Part shown: piece by piece, positions 1 to 6,489 of the stretch
How positions within the stretch are numbered: position 1 is the first letter of the stretch
Layout: each line of letters begins with the position of its first letter
Source of the DNA: Burkholderiaceae bacterium
GTDB taxonomy: Bacteria > Pseudomonadota > Gammaproteobacteria > Burkholderiales > Burkholderiaceae
NCBI GenBank assembly: GCA_023253905.1
Contig: JALREG010000354.1
Coordinates: forward strand, 1 to 10,222
Direction of reading: 5' to 3'
DNA: 10,222 nt
The notes under the pieces: generated by a model
What the model was told of the DNA's origin: nothing
What the model saw: the letters and a program-made list of their open reading frames with translations, nothing else
The model's database searches: none
Position numbers and translations under genes: made by a program

Positions 1-476
1 CGATCGCAGGCAAGTCGCGCGGCGAATGTAATGCCCGGACTGACGAACTGGTGCAGTCGTTTGATATCCGCTTTGACCTGAACCGCTACCCCTATGAACT
101 TTCAGGCGGTCAGCAGCAGTTGGTGTCCATCATGCGCTCGCTCGCGGTGCACCCCGAAGTGCTGTTTCTGGATGAACCGTTTTCGGCGCTCGACTATGAA
201 ATGACGCTCTTCATGCGCGACAAATTGCAGGATATTTTTCAGGCAACCGGCACCACCATGATTCTGGTGTCGCATGACCTGGATGAGGCGGTGTATCTGG
301 GTGATGAGATACTGATGCTGACTCGTCGGCCCACGCGCATCGCTGAGCGCGTGGTGTTCGATGCTCCGCGACCCCGCACGCCTGCCACGCTCACGTCGGA
401 GGCTTTCACGCGCGCCAAGGCGCGTTGCCTTGACGTGTTCCAGCGAGAGGTGAGCGCGCGCGAGCTCGCCCTCTGA
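1..476 (+). CDS. ABC transporter ATP-binding protein, nitrate/sulfonate/taurine type, C-terminal part (5' truncated by window)
   Basis: This is the ATPase subunit of an importer that energises uptake of a small organic or inorganic anion on the cytoplasmic face of the inner membrane. The reading frame is open from base 3 to the TGA at 474-476, so the GTG at 51 is internal and the true start lies upstream of the window. The visible part carries the ABC signature LSGGQQQ (about residues 33-39 from base 3), a Walker B ending LFLDEP followed by the D-loop SALD (about 54-64), and an H-loop LVSHDLDEA. Walker A and the Q-loop must be off the left edge. The SGGQ signature, D-loop and '[12 protein letters not shown]' wording match the TauB/SsuB/NrtD group, but substrate cannot be assigned. 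Permease and binding-protein genes are probably upstream. The iron-sulfur gene follows 22 bases later in the same direction, suggesting one transcript. Confidence 0.9.
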   Translation, partial: IAGKSRGECNARTDELVQSFDIRFDLNRYPYELSGGQQQLVSIMRSLAVHPEVLFLDEPFSALDYEMTLFMRDKLQDIFQATGTTMILVSHDLDEAVYLGDEILMLTRRPTRIAERVVFDAPRPRTPATLTSEAFTRAKARCLDVFQREVSARELAL

Positions 477-498
477 TCCAAACGGAGTTTTCTCACTC

Positions 499-975
499 AT
501 GACAGTCAGGGTATCCATGACGGTGAACGGCAAAGCCGTGAGCCATGATGTTGAAGAGCGCACATTGCTCGTGCAGTTCATTCGCGAGACGCTCAAACTG
601 ACCGGTACGCATGTCGGCTGTGACACGGCGCAGTGCGGGGCTTGCACGGTGCATGTCAACGGCCGTGCGGTCAAAAGCTGCAACATGCTGGCCATGCAGG
701 CCGAAGGCGCGCAGGTCACCACCATTGAAGGAATCGCGGCTGCTGACGGCACCTTGCATCCCATGCAGCAGGCCTTTCATCTCGAGCACGGCCTGCAATG
801 CGGCTACTGCACGCCCGGCATGGTGATGAGCGCAATCGATCTGCTGCGGCGCATCCCCGATCCCACTGAAGACCAGATTCGCGAGCAGCTTGACGGTAAC
901 TTATGCCGCTGCACGGGCTATCACAACATCGTGCGTGCGGTGAAGAAAGCGGCCACCCTCATGCCGGGAGCCTGA
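499..975 (+). CDS. (2Fe-2S)-binding small subunit of a molybdenum hydroxylase (CoxS / xanthine dehydrogenase family)
   Basis: This is the electron-transfer subunit of a xanthine dehydrogenase/CO dehydrogenase-type enzyme. It passes electrons from the molybdopterin site to FAD through two 2Fe-2S clusters. The 158 residues match the usual length of about 150-170. The N-terminal plant-ferredoxin-like domain has C41, C46, C49 and C61 (in [10 protein letters not shown] and the later KSC). The C-terminal helical domain has C101 and C104 (QCGYCTPG) and C136 and C138 (LCRCTGY), so all eight cluster ligands are present. Q100, next to C101, is the conserved residue near the cofactor. The ATG at 499 has GGAG at 484-487, a slightly long 11-base spacer; a second ATG at 517 is possible, but the first gives the family's usual N-terminus. 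There is no signal peptide, so it is cytoplasmic. The FAD subunit gene starts 3 bases after the stop. The CO dehydrogenase-like wording does not prove CO oxidation; many relatives hydroxylate aromatic or heterocyclic substrates. Confidence 0.93.
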   Translation: MTVRVSMTVNGKAVSHDVEERTLLVQFIRETLKLTGTHVGCDTAQCGACTVHVNGRAVKSCNMLAMQAEGAQVTTIEGIAAADGTLHPMQQAFHLEHGLQCGYCTPGMVMSAIDLLRRIPDPTEDQIREQLDGNLCRCTGYHNIVRAVKKAATLMPGA

Positions 976-978
976 GTC

Positions 979-1791
979 ATGTATTCATTTAATTACCAGC
1001 GTGCAACGTCGGTTGAGCAGGCCCGGGAACGACTGCAGGCGCAGCCTGGCGCGCGGTTACTGGCGGGCGGGCAGAGCCTGGTCGCCAGCATGAAGCTTCG
1101 CCTCACCGATCCTGCCGAGCTGGTTGACCTGGGTGGTATTGCGTCGTTGGCGGGCATCCGGGTGGAGGGCCGTACCGTCACCATCGGTGCCATGACCCGT
1201 CATGCCGAGGTGGCCGCTTCTGCCGATCTGCAGCGTTCGCTGCCCTCGCTTGCCGCACTTGCGGGCGGCATCGCCGATCGCATGGTACGTAACATGGGCA
1301 CACTCGGTGGGTCGGTCGCCAACAACGACCCCGCAGCGGATTACCCCTCGGCCGTGCTGGCGCTTGACGCCACGGTGATCACCGACCGGCGGCGTATTGC
1401 AGCCGATGCGTTCTTCCTTGGCATGTTCCAGACCGCGCTCGAGCCCGACGAACTCATCACGGCCATTGAGTTCAAGGTGCCCCGACGCGCGGCCTATGTG
1501 AAATACCGGCATCCGGCGTCGCGCTACGCGATCGTGGGCGTGTATGTGGCCGACTTCGGCAGTGGGGTGCGCGTGGCGGTCACGGGTGCGGGCCCGGGCG
1601 TGTTTCGCATTCCGGAGATGGAACGTGCGCTGGGTGGAAAGTTTGCGCCGGAGTCGGTCGCGGGCATCCGGATCCCCTCGGATGGGCTCAACGCCGACAT
1701 TCACGCTGGCGCTGAGTACCGCGCTGAGATGGTGACGGTCATGGCAACGCGTGCGGTCGAGCGCGTCTTGAGCGAGCCCGCATCATGGTGA
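979..1791 (+). CDS. FAD-binding medium subunit of a molybdenum hydroxylase (CoxM / xanthine dehydrogenase family)
   Basis: This subunit receives electrons from the iron-sulfur subunit onto FAD and hands them to an acceptor. At 270 residues it falls in the normal range for stand-alone CoxM-like proteins. Two FAD-contact motifs of the family are clear: LLAGGQSLV (residues 27-35) near the N-terminus, and RNMGTLGGSVANNDPAADYP (104-123), the hallmark second loop. The C-terminal third corresponds to the CO dehydrogenase flavoprotein C-terminal domain and ends with the usual 'GAEYRAEMV' stretch. The start ATG is 3 bases after the CoxS stop, typical of co-translated subunits. The 3' end overlaps the VOC gene by 7 bases. 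The molybdopterin-binding large subunit normally encoded beside these two is absent from both sides within the window, so it must be upstream of the ABC gene or elsewhere. Subunit identity is secure; the substrate is unknown. Confidence 0.92.
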   Translation: MYSFNYQRATSVEQARERLQAQPGARLLAGGQSLVASMKLRLTDPAELVDLGGIASLAGIRVEGRTVTIGAMTRHAEVAASADLQRSLPSLAALAGGIADRMVRNMGTLGGSVANNDPAADYPSAVLALDATVITDRRRIAADAFFLGMFQTALEPDELITAIEFKVPRRAAYVKYRHPASRYAIVGVYVADFGSGVRVAVTGAGPGVFRIPEMERALGGKFAPESVAGIRIPSDGLNADIHAGAEYRAEMVTVMATRAVERVLSEPASW

Positions 1792-2285
1792 TCAACGGCC
1801 TGTTTCACATCGCAATCAAGACCAGTGATCTCGCTGCCACTCGGGCCTTCTATTGCGACGTGATCGGGCTGCGCGATGTTTTTCGCCCGGATTTTGGTTA
1901 TCCGGGTGCCTGGCTGGCGTGTCCCGTCCCGGGCGGCCAGCCCATCATGCACATTTACGCGGGCGGGCCGGCGCTGGGCGCTGAGGGGCGCGCGCCCTCG
2001 GGCACTGCGGCGATCGATCATGTATCGCTATCGTGCTCCGGGTTCCATGAGTTTCGCGAGCGCTTTCACCGCTTCGGACTGGCCTGGCGCGAATTCCTGG
2101 TGCCAGGCACCACGCTCTGGCAGTTGTTTGTCTATGATCCCAGTGGCGTTCAGCTCGAGCTCACCTTCGAGGGCTCGGCCGAAGCGGGGCCCCCGCCCGA
2201 CATGACGCCGGGTCGGGTCTACGTTGCCGGCAGCAGCTTCTTCGACCCCGAGCGCTATCCAAGGTTGGGCGCGAGCCAGCGCTGA
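1785..2285 (+). CDS. VOC-family (glyoxalase/bleomycin resistance/dioxygenase fold) metalloprotein
   Basis: This is a single vicinal-oxygen-chelate protein of 166 residues made of two beta-alpha-beta-beta-beta modules. The fold binds a divalent metal and serves lyases, epimerases and ring-cleaving dioxygenases. Likely metal ligands by position are H8 (FHIAIKTSD), H56 (IMHIY), H79 (IDHVSLSC) and E125 (QLELTFE), so the canonical four-ligand site seems intact. The 'YDPSGVQLEL' ending of module 2 is typical. The ATG overlaps the end of the FAD-subunit gene (ATGGTGA at 1785-1791), implying translational coupling. The C-terminal tail from about residue 130 is Pro/Gly-rich and probably outside the fold. 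In this position it could act on the product of the hydroxylase, but that is inference. Family assignment is firm and the reaction is unassigned. Confidence 0.85.
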   Translation: MVINGLFHIAIKTSDLAATRAFYCDVIGLRDVFRPDFGYPGAWLACPVPGGQPIMHIYAGGPALGAEGRAPSGTAAIDHVSLSCSGFHEFRERFHRFGLAWREFLVPGTTLWQLFVYDPSGVQLELTFEGSAEAGPPPDMTPGRVYVAGSSFFDPERYPRLGASQR

Positions 2286-2352
2286 CCGCAGCCGTGGTGG
2301 CTCCCTTGCCGTCTGTCGGTCGGGCGGTTCGAGTCAGGATCACGACTGTCAA

Positions 2353-2382
2353 CTGACTTCCCGGCCCACATTGCGATAGATT
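2353..2382 (+). promoter_or_regulatory. Weak candidate sigma-70 promoter ahead of the acyl-CoA dehydrogenase
   Basis: The 137-base gap between the VOC stop (2285) and the acyl-CoA dehydrogenase ATG (2423) is the largest in the block. It contains CTGACT (2353-2358, four of six matches to TTGACA), an 18-base spacer and TAGATT (2377-2382, four of six matches to TATAAT). A small dyad, GTCA-ac-TGAC (2348-2357), overlaps the -35 element and could be an operator half-site pair. The matches are modest, and a chance occurrence is quite possible in a gap this size. It would make the downstream four genes a separate transcription unit. Confidence 0.22.
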
Positions 2383-2422
2383 CGGGATCGGTGCGTGTTT
2401 GCACCGAATGCTGGAGCCCCGA

Positions 2423-3595
2423 ATGGATTTCTCGATTCCCGCCGACCTCGCCGAGCTTCGCGATCGAACGCGTGCCTTCGTCTGCGAGCAGGTCATCCCG
2501 TTCGAGAAGGATGAGCGTCGTACTGCGCACGGCCCAACCGACGATCTTCGGCGCGAACTGAATTCGCTCGCCCGGAAAGCCGGGCTGCTTGCACCCCAGG
2601 TCGAGGAGCGTTGGGGCGGTCTGGCGCTGAGCCATGTGGGGCGCGCAGTGCTGTTTGAGGAATCGGGCTATTCCATGCTGGGCCCGATTGCCATGCATTG
2701 TGCGGCGCCCGACGAGGGCAATATGCATCTGCTGGGCATTGTCGGCACCGAGGCGCAGCAGTCGCGCTGGCTGTCGCGACTCGCCAGTGCCGAGATCCGG
2801 TCCTGCTTCTGCATGACCGAGCCTGCGCCAGGTGCAGGCAGCGATCCTGGGCTGCTTCAGACCGTTGCCGTGCGCGAGGGAAGCGACTTCGTCATCAACG
2901 GACACAAGTGGCTGATCACCGGCGCCGAGGGCGCTGGCATGGCGATCATCATGGCGCGGACGCTCGTCGATGGTCAGGACGTGGGCGCGACCATGTTCAT
3001 GACTGATCTGCCGGCGCCCGGGTTCTCGATCGAGCGCCTGCTGGATTCCATCGATTCCAGTTTCTGTGGTGGTCACGCCGAGGTTCGGTTCAACAACCTG
3101 CGCGTGCCCGAATCAGCGGTGCTGGGCGAGGTCGGGGGTGGGTTCCGCTATGCGCAGGTCCGGCTGGTTCCTGCGCGGTTGACTCACTGCATGCGTTGGC
3201 TGGGGGCGGCGCGCCGGGCGCATGACATCGCGGTGGACTATGCGAACCGGCGTACGGCGTTCGGATCGCGCCTGATCGATCATGAGGGCGTGGGGTTCGC
3301 ACTCGCCGACAACGAACTTGATCTGCACAGCGCACGCCTCGCAATTTGGCATACCGCGTGGCTCCTCGATCAGGGCGGGCGTGGCAACCGCGAGAGCAGC
3401 ATGGCGAAGGTGCTGTGCTCGGAGGCAATCTACCGAATCGTGGATCGCGCCATGCAGGCCATGGGCGGACTCGGGCTCACCACCGATACCGAGGTCTCCA
3501 AAATCTTCCGGGATGTGCGTGCCTTTCGGGTGTATGACGGGCCTTCGGAGGTTCATCGGTGGAGTCTTGCGCGGCGCCTGGGGCGTTCGCACTAG
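2423..3595 (+). CDS. Acyl-CoA dehydrogenase family protein (ACAD10/11-like C-terminal motif)
   Basis: This FAD enzyme oxidises an acyl-CoA to the 2,3-enoyl-CoA in the cytoplasm, passing electrons to ETF. From the ATG at 2423 it has 390 residues, the standard length. That start has GGAG at 2413-2416 with a 6-base spacer and gives the usual 'MDFSIP' N-terminus; in-frame TTG (2399) and ATG (2408) are upstream but lack this support. Domains run in order: helical N-domain, then the beta-domain opened by FCMTEPAPGAGSDP (about 129-142; FAD/substrate contact), then the C-terminal helical domain with RRTAFGSRL (about 276-284), QAMGG (345-349) and YDGPSEVHR (about 371-379). In the last motif an Asp (D372) sits where medium-chain enzymes carry the catalytic Glu; Asp is usual in the ACAD10/11-like branch, so this is probably functional. 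The chain length or substrate is not predictable. The Bug-type receptor gene starts 24 bases downstream. Confidence 0.92.
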   Translation: MDFSIPADLAELRDRTRAFVCEQVIPFEKDERRTAHGPTDDLRRELNSLARKAGLLAPQVEERWGGLALSHVGRAVLFEESGYSMLGPIAMHCAAPDEGNMHLLGIVGTEAQQSRWLSRLASAEIRSCFCMTEPAPGAGSDPGLLQTVAVREGSDFVINGHKWLITGAEGAGMAIIMARTLVDGQDVGATMFMTDLPAPGFSIERLLDSIDSSFCGGHAEVRFNNLRVPESAVLGEVGGGFRYAQVRLVPARLTHCMRWLGAARRAHDIAVDYANRRTAFGSRLIDHEGVGFALADNELDLHSARLAIWHTAWLLDQGGRGNRESSMAKVLCSEAIYRIVDRAMQAMGGLGLTTDTEVSKIFRDVRAFRVYDGPSEVHRWSLARRLGRSH

Positions 3596-3619
3596 CGTAA
3601 TCAGGGGTAGGGAGAGAGC

Positions 3620-4615
3620 ATGTCAGCTTCAAAGGGTTTGACATTCCTCATCGCGATGGTGCTGGGCGCATCGGTGGGCGTAGGCGCGGGTTCCGCAGCG
3701 GCGCAACCGGCTGCCACGGACTTCCCGTCGCGACCCCTTCGAATTCTGGTGGGGTTTGCGCCAGGGGGCGGCACCGACATCACAGCGCGCATCGTGGCCA
3801 AGCGACTTGCCGACCACATTCGTCAGCAGGTCGTGGTTGAAAATCGGGCGGGCGGTGGGGGTGTGGTCGCAATGGAATTGCTCGCCGCCGCAGCCCCTGA
3901 TGGTTATACCATCCTGCTCGGTGCGGTCGGGCCGTTTGCTGTCACGCCTCATATGCAAAAGGTGAGCTATGACGTTGAGCGCGATTACGCGCCGCTCACC
4001 ATGGGCGTGGTATTTCCGAATGTGGTGGTGGTCCACCACAGCGTGGCCGTCAGTTCACTCGCCGAGTATCTTGCGCTCGCGCGCAGTGACAGCGCCCGAC
4101 TCAGCTACGGAAGTTCAGGCATCGGCAGCGCGGGCCATCTTGCGGGGGAACTCCTGAATGCCATGGCGGGCACCCGTATTCCGCATATTGCTTACAAAGG
4201 GGGCGGGCCAGCGATGACCGACCTGCTGGGCGGTCAGGTCCCGTCGGTGATGGCGTCGCTTCCCAGCGCGCTGCCGCATATCCGGGCGGGCCGGATCCGT
4301 GCCCTCGCCACCACGGGCGCTGCGCGGGCGCGCGATCTGCCTGATACGCCTACGGTTGCCGAAAGCGGTTACGCAGGCTATGACGCGGTGAACTGGTATG
4401 CGTTTGTTGCGCCGGCCAAAACGCCCGCGTCCATCCGGGCTCGGCTCACCGAAGCGTTGGTGGCCACGCTCAAGTCGTCGGATGTGATTGAACAGTTGCA
4501 TGGCCATGGAATGGAGCCGAAGCCGGATGGTCCGGATGGGCTGGCTGCCACCATGCGTCGTGAGACCGCGGTCTGGGCCAAGGTGGTCAAGGATGCAGGA
4601 CTGGCTGCGAGATGA
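3620..4615 (+). CDS. Bug-family tripartite tricarboxylate transporter substrate-binding protein
   Basis: This is a periplasmic solute-binding receptor of the TctC/Bug family, which binds carboxylates and other small organic acids or amides. The 331 residues include an N-terminal signal peptide: K5, a hydrophobic stretch at about 7-23, and AAA at 26-28 before Q29 as the likely cleavage site. The mature protein opens with the family hallmark 'FPSRPLRILVGFAPGGGTD' (35-53). Other family markers are VVENRAGGGGVVA, PDGYTILLG, the AYKGGGPAMTDLLGGQV segment and LPDTPTVAESGY. The start ATG has GGAG at 3611-3614 with a 5-base spacer. No TctA or TctB membrane gene is present, which is common: most Bug proteins are orphans encoded within catabolic operons, and the ligand is often the substrate of the neighbouring enzymes. 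Here it sits between an acyl-CoA dehydrogenase and a crotonase, hinting at an organic-acid ligand. The family points strongly to Burkholderiales. Confidence 0.95.
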   Translation: MSASKGLTFLIAMVLGASVGVGAGSAAAQPAATDFPSRPLRILVGFAPGGGTDITARIVAKRLADHIRQQVVVENRAGGGGVVAMELLAAAAPDGYTILLGAVGPFAVTPHMQKVSYDVERDYAPLTMGVVFPNVVVVHHSVAVSSLAEYLALARSDSARLSYGSSGIGSAGHLAGELLNAMAGTRIPHIAYKGGGPAMTDLLGGQVPSVMASLPSALPHIRAGRIRALATTGAARARDLPDTPTVAESGYAGYDAVNWYAFVAPAKTPASIRARLTEALVATLKSSDVIEQLHGHGMEPKPDGPDGLAATMRRETAVWAKVVKDAGLAAR

Positions 4616-4621
4616 TTTGTA

Positions 4622-4637
4622 ACCCGGCCGCCCGGGT
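4622..4637 (+). terminator. Small hairpin in the Bug-crotonase gap; doubtful terminator or attenuator
   Basis: There is a perfect 6-bp stem ACCCGG / CCGGGT with a 4-base loop, starting 6 bases after the Bug stop codon. A run of five T lies at 4651-4655, 13 bases beyond the stem, too far for a standard intrinsic terminator. It may be a weak mRNA-stability or processing element separating the receptor gene from the crotonase gene, or chance in GC-rich DNA. Confidence 0.15.
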
Positions 4638-4682
4638 GCGGTGGGTAGTGTTTTTCCCTATTGGTGATGACTGGAGAAGTCC

Positions 4683-5468
4683 ATGGCTGCAGCCTTGCAT
4701 GTGCATCAGGCCGACGGAATCGGCTGGATCGTTTTTTCTAACCTTGAGCGCCACAACGCGGTCACCTATGAAATGTGGTGCGAAGTGCCTCAGGCGATCG
4801 CGCGCTTCGATGCCGATCCGGGCGTCTTTGCAATCGTGCTTGCGGGCGATGGTGAGAAGGCGTTCGTATCGGGCGCCGACATTTCTGAGTTCGAGAAAAA
4901 GCGCGGCACGCTGGATGCCTCAACCATCTACAACGAAGCCGTAGACACCGCGTACGCGGCTGTGCTCGCAGCCGCCAAACCGACGCTTGCGAAGATTCGC
5001 GGAATTTGCATGGGCGGCGGGCTCTACCTCGCAGCGTCCTGTGACCTGAGGATCTGTAACGACCGGGCGCGCTTTGCCATGCCTGCTGCCAAGCTGGGGC
5101 TGGGCGTTCGCTACGAGAGCGTTCGTCGACTGATGGAAGTGCTGCCCTCGGCTCACGCTGCCGACATTGTCTTCACCGGCCGACAGTTCGATGGCCCCGA
5201 GGCGGCACGGCTCGGGTTCGTCAATCGCTCGGTGGCGGATGAGCAACTCGATGAAACGGTCAACCAGTATCTGCAGTGGCTATCGGTGAGCGCGCCGCTC
5301 ACGGTACGGGCTGCGAAGGCAGCGATGCGGACCTGGGCGGCGGGTGAAGCGCCGGAGGCGGTTGCCCGCGTTCGCCAGATGACCGATACCTGTTTCGCGA
5401 GCCAGGACTATCAGGAAGGGCGAAAGGCGTTCGCCGAAAAACGTAAACCTCAATTCAAGGGAGTTTGA
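4683..5468 (+). CDS. Crotonase-superfamily protein (annotated class: enoyl-CoA hydratase/isomerase) with non-canonical active site
   Basis: This protein binds an acyl-CoA and stabilises a thioester enolate in an oxyanion hole. At 261 residues it has the normal single-domain crotonase length. The start ATG has GGAG at 4673-4676. Oxyanion-hole segments are present: FVSGADISEF (61-70) and ICMGGGLYLAASCDLRI (108-124). The two glutamates used by classical enoyl-CoA hydratase are not at their usual positions: by motif alignment Y115 replaces the first (GGGLYLA against GGGCELA) and A135 replaces the second (FAMPAAKLGLG against a 'PE' motif). Other superfamily reactions (isomerase, hydrolase, decarboxylase, C-C cleavage) use different residues, so the exact reaction is open. 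The following MDR gene starts 3 bases after its stop, indicating tight coupling. The neighbouring acyl-CoA dehydrogenase suggests consecutive steps on a CoA ester. Confidence 0.9.
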   Translation: MAAALHVHQADGIGWIVFSNLERHNAVTYEMWCEVPQAIARFDADPGVFAIVLAGDGEKAFVSGADISEFEKKRGTLDASTIYNEAVDTAYAAVLAAAKPTLAKIRGICMGGGLYLAASCDLRICNDRARFAMPAAKLGLGVRYESVRRLMEVLPSAHAADIVFTGRQFDGPEAARLGFVNRSVADEQLDETVNQYLQWLSVSAPLTVRAAKAAMRTWAAGEAPEAVARVRQMTDTCFASQDYQEGRKAFAEKRKPQFKGV

Positions 5469-5471
5469 AAG

Positions 5472-6455
5472 ATGAAGGCCTGGATGCTTGAAGCGGGCTC
5501 GCTCGCGCTCAATCTCGCCGATCAACCCGATCCCGTTCCCGGGCCGGGTCAAGTACAAATTGACGTGATGGCGGCGTCGCTCAACCGCGGTGAGTTTCTG
5601 CATGGTGGAAGCCGGGTGGTGGCGGTGAAGGGCGCCGCCCAGGTCAAGCGCTGTGGCATGGAGGCTGCGGGCGTGGTGAGCGCGCTCGGGGAGGGCGTGA
5701 CACGTTACCGCGTGGGTGATCGGGTGATGGGCCGGGCGGCGGGTGGGTTTGCCGAGCGCACGATTCTTGATGAGCGCGATTCCATGCCGGTACCCGATAA
5801 CGTGAGCTGGGTCGATGCCGGCTCCATCCCGATCGCGTACGCGGTTGCCTACGACATGATCGTCCCCAACGGGGAGCTCAAAGCCGGCGACACCATGCTG
5901 GTGACCGCGGTGGCATCCGGAGTGGGTGTGGCCTGTCTGCAGATCGGTAAGGCGTTGGGCGCGAAGGTGATTGGCACGTCGGGCTCGGCGGCCAAGCTCG
6001 ACGCGCTGCGTAAGGTCGGGCTCGATGAAGGCATCGTGACCCGGGGCGCGGATTTTGTTGAAGCGGTCAAGCGGTTCACCGACGGCAAGGGCGTTCAGCT
6101 TGCGATCAACAATGTTGGCGGATCGGTGTTCGATGCCCTGATGCAGTCGCTTGCCTACATGGGCAGGCTTGCCCAGGTGGGGCATGTTGATGGCATCAAG
6201 CGCGCCGAGATCGATGTGGACGATCTGCACAGCCGACGTCTCAAGCTGTTCGGTGTCAGCAACCGCTACCGGACCGCGGAGCAGCGCGCGCAGACCATCG
6301 ACGGGTTTATCCGCGACATGCTGCCGCTGGTACGCGACGGGCGGCTCAAGCCCTTGATCGATGCGGTGTTTCCGTTCGCGCAGTTACCGCAGGCGGTCGA
6401 GCGCATGAAGGCCGATACGCATGTGGGGAAGATCGCGATTACGCTAGACCGCTAA
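5472..6455 (+). CDS. MDR-superfamily NADPH:quinone oxidoreductase-like / enoyl reductase-like protein
   Basis: This is a medium-chain dehydrogenase/reductase of 327 residues, the usual size for the quinone oxidoreductase branch. The N-terminal GroES-like domain (about 1-120) has GQVQIDVMAASLNRGE and the GMEAAGVV turn (62-69). The Rossmann domain has the nucleotide-binding AVASGVGVACLQIGKALGAK segment (146-165), with S170-G171-S172 after strand 2, more compatible with NADPH than NADH. No catalytic or structural zinc ligand set is evident (S36-L37-N38 where zinc enzymes have Cys), so it is a reductase rather than an alcohol dehydrogenase. The 'AQVGHVDG' and C-terminal 'HVGKIAITLD' endings are typical and show an intact 3' end. 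The ATG is preceded by AGGGAG in the end of the crotonase gene. It is the last gene of the proteobacterial-like block. It could reduce an enoyl intermediate or quinone; the substrate is unknown. Confidence 0.9.
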   Translation: MKAWMLEAGSLALNLADQPDPVPGPGQVQIDVMAASLNRGEFLHGGSRVVAVKGAAQVKRCGMEAAGVVSALGEGVTRYRVGDRVMGRAAGGFAERTILDERDSMPVPDNVSWVDAGSIPIAYAVAYDMIVPNGELKAGDTMLVTAVASGVGVACLQIGKALGAKVIGTSGSAAKLDALRKVGLDEGIVTRGADFVEAVKRFTDGKGVQLAINNVGGSVFDALMQSLAYMGRLAQVGHVDGIKRAEIDVDDLHSRRLKLFGVSNRYRTAEQRAQTIDGFIRDMLPLVRDGRLKPLIDAVFPFAQLPQAVERMKADTHVGKIAITLDR

Positions 6456-6472
6456 AGGGGGTTTCGCCTCTT
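6455..6472. terminator. Short imperfect hairpin right after the MDR gene
   Basis: AAGGGG and CCTCTT can pair around the six-base loop gtttcg, with one G:T wobble. The left arm includes the last base of the TAA stop. No T-run follows on either strand. It is placed where a terminator for the + strand operon would be expected, but the stem is weak. Confidence 0.18.
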
Positions 6473-6489
6473 AGGAGCGCGTCGGCCGG

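Noticed and set aside
499..1791. Naming the enzyme as aerobic CO dehydrogenase
   Set aside because: The small and FAD subunits resemble CoxS and CoxM, but the substrate is set by the large subunit's active-site loop, which is not in the window.
2255..3076. 273-codon open frame on the minus strand opposite the acyl-CoA dehydrogenase
   Set aside because: It is the antisense shadow of a clear family member, with no ribosome binding site or domain signature.
4612..4944. Open frame starting with an ATGA overlap at the Bug stop codon
   Set aside because: It runs out of frame into the crotonase gene, and the protein lacks motifs. The overlap is coincidental and the crotonase has its own GGAG-supported start at 4683.
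5280..6230. 316-codon open frame on the minus strand opposite the crotonase and MDR genes
   Set aside because: It is antisense to two well-supported genes. Its translation is His/Arg-rich without recognisable motifs, as expected from stop-poor GC-rich DNA.
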